Source: Acidobacteriota bacterium | GTDB taxonomy: Bacteria; Acidobacteriota; UBA6911 | Direction: 5' to 3' | Assembly (NCBI GenBank): GCA_031254095.1 | Contig: JAIRVC010000185.1 | Coordinates: 1 to 10,692 of the forward strand | Length of the DNA: 10,692 bases | Part shown: one piece after another, positions 7,336-10,692 of the stretch | Layout of the letters: each line of letters starts with the position of its first letter | How positions within the stretch are numbered: the stretch's first letter is position 1 | Notes under the pieces: model-generated | What the model was told of the DNA's origin: nothing | Seen by the model: the letters and a program-made list of their open reading frames with translations, nothing else | Database searches by the model: none | Made by a program: the position numbers and the translations under genes

Positions 7336-7943
7336 TCGCCGGGAACAAAATCGTGAGGTATGTCTATCTTCATGGTATCGCCGGATTGCTCGATTACGTA
7401 CAGGCCGGCTTCAAGGGTCGCGTCCTTCGATTCCTTGCCGAAAATGGCGCCCGCTATCGCGCCCATTATCTTGCGATCATCGTGACGCCTGTTCCGGTAT
7501 TCCCGCAATATTTCCAGCCGCCTGATGTGATGTTCCACGTCCTTGACCGCGGGCTTCGTCTTCACTTCCACTGCGATGACGGTTTCATCGTTTTCCAGCA
7601 GTATGTCTATTTCCGTTTTAATCTTTCCATCTTCGCCAACTATTCTGTAACCGCCGGGCGCTATGCTTCCAAAATGGTATCCCAGTTCGTTAAAACGTTT
7701 TGCTATGCCCGGAGCAACCAGATGTTCCGCGATTTCCCCGAAACGATTGTATAGATCGCCCATACGTTTATCGAGTTCTTTGCTTCGTTTCTCGGCTTCC
7801 TTGCTCCGCTTCTCGGCTTCTTCGAAGGTTTTTTTCATCTGTTCCCAAGTCTCTTTGTTGCGCTTCCTGTCCTCCATCAAAGCCGCCCAAACCTGTTCGA
7901 ATGTAATCCCCCTGGGATAATCGGGTATTGTTGTTTCTTCCAT
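7329..7943 (-). CDS. DUF3782-type coiled-coil protein with PD-(D/E)XK nuclease fold
   Basis: The 204-residue protein has three parts. An N-terminal segment (ITFEQVWAALMED) comes first. A charged coiled coil at residues about 25-65 contains a tandem EAEKRSK heptad duplication. The C-terminal domain then shows the PD-(D/E)XK pattern: Glu70 or Glu73 in the helix RFGEIAEHLV, Glu111-Ile-Asp113 in TEIDILL, and Glu126-Val-Lys128 in VIAVEVKTK. This is the layout of the uncharacterised DUF3782 family, which is related to restriction-like nuclease folds. The apparent catalytic residues are present, so nuclease activity is possible but unproven. GGGAGG lies 8 nt before the ATG. It is sandwiched between the conserved unknown and the RNA methyltransferase, whose start codon it overlaps. 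Families of this kind are often mobile or multicopy, so its place in this operon may be recent. Confidence 0.78.
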   Translation of the reverse strand: MEETTIPDYPRGITFEQVWAALMEDRKRNKETWEQMKKTFEEAEKRSKEAEKRSKELDKRMGDLYNRFGEIAEHLVAPGIAKRFNELGYHFGSIAPGGYRIVGEDGKIKTEIDILLENDETVIAVEVKTKPAVKDVEHHIRRLEILREYRNRRHDDRKIMGAIAGAIFGKESKDATLEAGLYVIEQSGDTMKIDIPHDFVPGEW

Positions 7944-7956
7944 TTTTTCATCCTCC

Positions 7957-7973
7957 CGGATATTTCATATCCG
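7957..7973 (-). promoter_or_regulatory. Hairpin spanning a stop codon next to the DUF3782-type ribosome site
   Basis: Read on the minus strand, CGGATAT pairs perfectly with ATATCCG across the loop GAA. The stop codon of the upstream gene lies within it (7965-7967). The GGAGGA ribosome site of the downstream gene starts at its 3' foot. Ribosomes finishing the upstream gene would melt the hairpin, so it could couple translation of the two genes. This is inferred from position only. Confidence 0.4.
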
Positions 7974-8705
7974 AAACAGGCTCAACTCGCCGATGTGGAA
8001 TTTTTTCCTGGTTTTATCCCGGAAAAAGTTCTCGCGCATTTTCTCGTAATGCTCTTTTGGAAGCTGCTTTTTATAAACCTTTAATATTTTATCCTTTTTC
8101 GCTTCCTGTTCCCATGCTTCCCGTTCTTCGGCGCTGATCCACGTCCGCAATTCCTCACAAAGCAGGCTGTCCAGAATGCCGAGGTCGCGCTCAATCGCCT
8201 CGGTATCCGGCCGTGAGCCGTCTTTGACATCCAGCGCAATTTCACGCAGCCGCTGTAGCGCACGCTCAATATTTTCCGGAGAGCCGCATCTACATTGTTT
8301 CGCGAGCAGCGATTCTATTTCAGAAATTTTTTCGGAGAGAAAAACTAAAATGACGTCCCTGCCGAATTCTTCATCGTTTGAATCCGGCGAATCACAGGCG
8401 CCGGATTCAGTTCCCGCGTCCTGCGGCGCCTGGCCGACGCGCGATTCCAGATAGCCGGCATACGCCTCCATAACGGCGTCATGGCAGTAACAAAGGCTGT
8501 TGATCTTCGACGCGCCGCGGGACGCCCGACGGTCGTAATAACCGTCCATGGCAATGTCAATGCCTCGTAGCGCGACATTCAGGGGAACGCCGGCATCGCG
8601 CCACGAAGCGATAAGATGCCAGTCCATCGGCGACACAAGCAGGTGTTTTCCGCGCCGCCTTACAAAATGCTCTTCAATTTCAGTGAAATAATTGTAGTAG
8701 TTCAG
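7965..8705 (-). CDS. Conserved uncharacterised protein, probable CTG start
   Basis: The function is unknown. The N-terminal part resembles a widespread uncharacterised family that I recall with YNYFTEIEEHFVRRRGK, then SPMDWHLIASWRDAGVPL, a GIDIAMDGYYDRR segment and INSLCYCHDAVMEAYAGYLE. A variable acidic linker and a C-terminal helical region ending in GELSLFRI follow. Most of the protein should be helical and soluble. I see no catalytic motif, only scattered cysteines (CYC, CRC). An annotation restricted to ATG, GTG and TTG would start at the GTG at 8636. The family-like residues continue 23 codons further upstream, with no ATG, GTG or TTG before a stop. AAGGA lies 5 nt before a CTG at 8705, which I take as the start. 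It begins 8 bp after the surA-like stop. Confidence 0.8.
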   Translation of the reverse strand: MNYYNYFTEIEEHFVRRRGKHLLVSPMDWHLIASWRDAGVPLNVALRGIDIAMDGYYDRRASRGASKINSLCYCHDAVMEAYAGYLESRVGQAPQDAGTESGACDSPDSNDEEFGRDVILVFLSEKISEIESLLAKQCRCGSPENIERALQRLREIALDVKDGSRPDTEAIERDLGILDSLLCEELRTWISAEEREAWEQEAKKDKILKVYKKQLPKEHYEKMRENFFRDKTRKKFHIGELSLFRI

Positions 8706-8713
8706 TGTTTTCC

Positions 8714-9673
8714 TTACGGCATTTCCGGGAAAATCTGTATATACGCTTCTTCCTTGAGCTGCGTCATAAAACGCTCATATTCGGGATTTCGTTTCTGCTG
8801 GCGGAGAATTTCCTTGATCTCATCCTTTACTTCGTCCAGCGGCTTGACGGTCTCCGATTTGCGGACATCAACGCGATAGATGATGAGCCCTTCGGGCGAT
8901 TTCTGCGCCGCTGAAACTTCGCCTTCGTTGACGCCAACGAGCGCTTTACGGGTTCCTTCGTTCAGTTTGTCGATAACATAAGTTCCGATTCCGCCGCCTT
9001 TGGCCGCCGTAGCGCCTTTGGAATGCCGGCCGGCAAGCTCCGCGAAAGACTCTCCGCGCCGCACGCGCTCGGCGATGTCGGTCGCAAGGGCTTCCGCTTC
9101 CGAAACGCCCTTGGACGTATCCAGAATAATCTCACTGAGGGTGACTTCTTCGGGGGTGGTGTAATTCGCCTGGTTGTTCTGGTAATACCTTTCGATTTCC
9201 GGCGTCAGCAGGCTTATGCGCGAATCAATAAAACTGCTGACCAGCGCCTGGGAAACCATATGCCTTTCAATGGTCTCGCGGAAGGTTCTCATGCTCTGCC
9301 CCTGCTGCGCCAGAGCGTTTTCAAATTCCTCCGTATCCTTGAAGCCGTTGTCTTTCATGATTTCCTGTATGTAGGACGAAACGTCATCTTCGACATAAGC
9401 GTTGAACTCCAGCTCTATCGCTCTCTGATATATAAGCGACTCCTCTATCATTCTATTCAGAATCTGCTCTTCCATGGATTTCAGCGCCTGTTCCTGCTGC
9501 GCGGCGGGAGCCTTGCTCATGATATCCTGGCGGAAGGGTTCCGTTTCCCGCCTGAGTTCGGACAAAGTTATAATTTCGTCATTGACCTTGGCAACGATGC
9601 GATCAACGATTCCCGCCCCTGCCATACTTGTGGTAAATGCAACCGCCAGAACGGCCAACGTCAGTTTTTTCAT
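8714..9673 (-). CDS. surA: SurA-like periplasmic chaperone / parvulin peptidyl-prolyl isomerase
   Basis: This probable periplasmic chaperone assists folding and delivery of outer-membrane proteins. Residues 1-20 form a signal peptide (MKKLTLAVLAVAFTT, then SMAGA before the likely cleavage). Residues about 22-150 are the SurA N-terminal domain, starting with VDRIVAKVNDEIITLSEL. Residues about 155-270 form a single PpiC/parvulin domain with TPEEVTLSEIIL, SFAELAGRHSKG, KGGGIGTYVID and GLIIYRVDVR. A C-terminal helix (VKDEIKEILRQQKRNPEYERF) completes the chaperone core. E. coli SurA has two parvulin domains; this 319-residue version has one, as in many other phyla. AAAGGAG lies 6 nt before the ATG. 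It is the first gene of the five-gene minus-strand unit, so its promoter probably drives the rest. I could not locate a convincing -35/-10 pair. Confidence 0.9.
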   Translation of the reverse strand: MKKLTLAVLAVAFTTSMAGAGIVDRIVAKVNDEIITLSELRRETEPFRQDIMSKAPAAQQEQALKSMEEQILNRMIEESLIYQRAIELEFNAYVEDDVSSYIQEIMKDNGFKDTEEFENALAQQGQSMRTFRETIERHMVSQALVSSFIDSRISLLTPEIERYYQNNQANYTTPEEVTLSEIILDTSKGVSEAEALATDIAERVRRGESFAELAGRHSKGATAAKGGGIGTYVIDKLNEGTRKALVGVNEGEVSAAQKSPEGLIIYRVDVRKSETVKPLDEVKDEIKEILRQQKRNPEYERFMTQLKEEAYIQIFPEMP

Positions 9674-9740
9674 GTCAAGCTCCTTTTAATTACAAAGCGA
9701 TAAACTTATTAATAATAACGCATCTTCAGTTCACAGGGAA

Positions 9741-9756
9741 GCCGCCTTACGGCGGC
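9741..9756. repeat. Short GC-rich hairpin upstream of surA
   Basis: GCCGCC pairs with GGCGGC across the loop TTAC. It lies about 70 bp upstream of the surA-like start, in the probable leader or promoter region. There is no T-run on either side. Its role is unknown. Confidence 0.35.
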
Positions 9757-9790
9757 CACAGGGCGAGCTTATAATACCTTCGGAACGATA

Positions 9791-9912
9791 GGCAACCTCC
9801 GAAAACCCCAAACTCTGCGTTACTCCTTGCGGCAAAATACTCATTTACCTATATGTAAACTCCGCTTTTGCCTCAGTCGCAAGCCTTGATTTTGAGGTTT
9901 TCGGAGGTTGCC
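9791..9912. mobile_element. 122-bp MITE-like palindromic element with GATA flanks
   Basis: The ends are inverted repeats of 22 bp (9791-9812 and 9891-9912) that differ at one position and begin GGCAACCTCCGAAAACC. Inside, CTTGC/GCAAG, GGCAAAA (9831-9837) / TTTTGCC (9866-9872) and TTTAC/GTAAA around the loop CTATAT continue the hairpin. The element could fold into one long stem with small bulges. It is flanked on both sides by GATA (9787-9790, 9913-9916), as expected for a 4-bp target duplication. It is too short to encode a protein. A non-autonomous transposable element or a large extragenic palindrome would both fit. It sits between the tRNA gene and the surA-like promoter region. Confidence 0.6.
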
Positions 9913-9916
9913 GATA

Positions 9917-10085
9917 TTTCTTTTCCCGCGAAACCACACGGAAAAGATTTTTCGCATTCACGTCAACATTTAACCCGGAAAACTTCAAAAAATTCGAGGC
10001 GCACAAAAAACTTTTGCCTGTTACCTATTTGTTACCTTTTTGCCGAGTTGGAGTTTCCTGAATCGATGTATGTTGTTGATTTTAT
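9917..10085. other. Gene-free stretch between palindromic element and tRNA
   Basis: No gene is supported here. It holds two direct TGTTACCT copies (10019-10026 and 10030-10037), offset by 11 bp, about 50-65 bp beyond the tRNA 3' end. No hairpin with a T-run was found to end the tRNA transcript. Confidence 0.5.
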
Positions 10086-10162
10086 TGGTACGCCCGACAG
10101 GATTCGAACCTGTGACCCTCTGCTTAGAAGGCAGATGCTCTATCCAACTGAGCTACGGGCGC
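10086..10162 (-). tRNA. tRNA-Arg (anticodon TCT), CCA encoded
   Basis: The minus strand folds into a complete cloverleaf. The acceptor stem GCGCCCG / CGGGCGT has a G-U closing pair. The D arm is GCTC / GAGC with loop AGTTGGATA. The anticodon arm TCTGC / GCAGA has loop CTTCTAA, giving anticodon TCT (arginine, AGA codons). The T arm ACAGG / CCTGT has loop TTCGAAT. Discriminator A73 is followed by an encoded CCA at 10088-10086. There is no intron. It closely resembles E. coli tRNA-Arg(TCT). Confidence 0.97.
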
Positions 10163-10180
10163 ATACGTAAAAACTTGCGG

Positions 10181-10209
10181 AGTATAGCAGGATTTTTGAG
10201 AAATTTGAA
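10181..10209 (-). promoter_or_regulatory. Probable sigma-70-type promoter of the tRNA-Arg gene
   Basis: On the minus strand, TTCAAA (10209-10204) and TATACT (10186-10181) are separated by 17 bp. A TG one base before the -10 gives an extended -10 element. The -10 ends 18 bp before the mature tRNA 5' end. The match is 4/6 at -35 and 5/6 at -10. Confidence 0.55.
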
Positions 10210-10227
10210 CCCGCCCGCTACTGATAA

Positions 10228-10392
10228 TTAAGTTCTTTTGAGAGATTGCTCGACTGTTTCCAGTCTATTCTGAATCGCTTCCAGAACTTTACGAATTCGA
10301 TTCAGCGTGAGAATGATCCAGATAACGGCTGCGATACATATCCCATAAAGTATGAATACGAATGCGGATATCACGATTCCAGCCAGCCCCAT
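10228..10392 (-). CDS. 54-aa single-pass membrane protein
   Basis: I do not recognise the family. The ATG at 10392 is preceded by AAAGGA with an 8-nt spacer, which supports a real gene. Residues 3-30 form one strongly hydrophobic helix (AGIVISAFVFILYGICIAAV, then IWIILTL). Residues 31-54 form a charged amphipathic helix with coiled-coil spacing (NRIRKVLEAIQNRLETVEQ), ending SLKRT before TAA. The likely topology is one inner-membrane helix with a short cytoplasmic oligomerising tail, as in many small phage-shock-type or secretion-accessory proteins. It lies downstream of a partial unknown gene on the same strand, separated from it by a strong stem-loop, and upstream of the tRNA promoter. Confidence 0.65.
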   Translation of the reverse strand: MGLAGIVISAFVFILYGICIAAVIWIILTLNRIRKVLEAIQNRLETVEQSLKRT

Positions 10393-10421
10393 ATATATCA
10401 TCCTTTACGCAAATAAATCTC

Positions 10422-10462
10422 GTCCCGCTCACTATAAATCAACGCTTTACAGTGAGCGGAAC
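10422..10462 (-). terminator. 17-bp stem-loop after the right-edge gene, terminator-like
   Basis: On the minus strand, GTTCCGCTCACTGTAAA pairs with TTTATAGTGAGCGGGAC. There are two G-U-type pairs and a 7-nt loop GCGTTGA. The stem starts 7 nt after the stop codon of the gene that ends at 10470, so it most likely ends or attenuates that transcript. The sequence beyond the stem (GAGATTTATTT) is only moderately T-rich, so efficiency is uncertain. Confidence 0.55.
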
Positions 10463-10469
10463 ATCGGCG

Positions 10470-10692
10470 CTACCTGGCTTTCGGGCCGAAGAATTTTGCT
10501 ATATCGTATTTTCCGATATGACGGCCAAGCGCGCCGACCAGACCGAGGTTGACGCCCATGGCGCCGCCGGAAAATCCAAAGCCGCAGGCGCTCATTAACT
10601 TGAGGATGAACAGTTCGCACATCTCGGCGCCGTTGCAGGCTTCCTCGTTTTGACAGAACAGGTAAATCATCGGGCGGAGCTTGATTAAAATA
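10470..10692 (-). CDS. Unrecognised protein, C-terminal part only (5' end outside window)
   Basis: The frame is open from the window's right edge to a TAG at 10472-10470, giving at least 73 residues. The first ATG inside (10670) need not be the start, because the frame continues upstream as ILIKLRP. The visible part has four cysteines spaced C-x5-C-x5-C-x10-C (CQNEEACNGAEMC, then SAC). A Gly-rich hydrophobic stretch (GFGFSGGAMGVNLGLVGALG) follows, and it ends GKYDIAKFFGPKAR. The cysteines could bind a metal or form disulfides. The Gly-rich part could be a membrane or nucleotide-contact segment. I cannot assign a family. The stem-loop placed just after its stop supports it as a real gene end. 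Confidence 0.6.
   Translation of the reverse strand, partial: ILIKLRPMIYLFCQNEEACNGAEMCELFILKLMSACGFGFSGGAMGVNLGLVGALGRHIGKYDIAKFFGPKAR

Noticed and set aside
9868..10231. Two overlapping plus-strand frames of 100 and 63 codons
   Set aside because: They run antisense through the tRNA-Arg gene and the palindromic element. The peptides (RIRTCDPLLRR, TGFEPVTLCLEG) are the familiar spurious products of tRNA antisense translation.
1..10692. CRISPR array, transposase, phage or toxin-antitoxin/defence cassette
   Set aside because: No regularly spaced direct repeats and no such protein motifs were found. The DUF3782-type protein alone is not enough to call a defence system.

Overview
The window comes from a Gram-negative bacterium: it encodes a SurA-type periplasmic chaperone, type IV pilus minor pseudopilins, a ComEC DNA-import channel and a tRNA with an encoded CCA end. 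G+C looks to be a little above 50 %. The phylum cannot be fixed from the sequence. The conserved unknown gene downstream of surA recalls families I remember from Desulfobacterota and Acidobacteriota. The small intergenic repeat fragments (CGCAGGCG hairpins, a CACGAAT-type repeat, a CTGATCA/CTGACCA heptamer) also occur, as I remember it, in PVC-type and other environmental genomes.

Layout. Bases 2-1864 (+) hold the 3' end of a type IV pilus operon: a long PilW-like pseudopilin whose first codons lie outside the window, then a 58-residue PilX-N-terminus-like peptide. Two hairpins lie in the 138-bp gap between them. Bases 1865-2169 carry no gene, only GC-rich palindromes. Bases 2170-3372 hold two divergently transcribed NTF2-fold (SnoaL-like) proteins. 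Bases 3376-9673 (-) form a tight five-gene unit transcribed surA, conserved unknown, DUF3782-type nuclease-fold protein, TrmA/RlmD-family RNA methyltransferase, comEC. Its gaps are 8, 21, -7 and 27 bp, so it is probably one operon. Bases 9674-10085 have no gene but contain a 122-bp palindromic element with near-identical 22-bp ends and a flanking GATA duplication, which looks like a MITE. A tRNA-Arg(TCT) with a recognisable promoter follows at 10086-10162 (-). Then come a 54-residue single-membrane-helix protein (-), a strong 17-bp stem-loop, and the C-terminal end of an unrecognised protein running off the right edge (-).

Functionally, most of the window concerns the cell envelope and nucleic-acid handling. 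Pseudopilins and ComEC are both parts of natural DNA uptake systems. SurA folds outer-membrane proteins, which could include the pilus secretin. The methyltransferase modifies rRNA or tRNA. I found no CRISPR array, transposase, phage gene or defence cassette. The most unusual items are the MITE-like element, the miniature PilX-like gene, the apparent CTG start of the conserved unknown, and two small or partial genes near the right edge.
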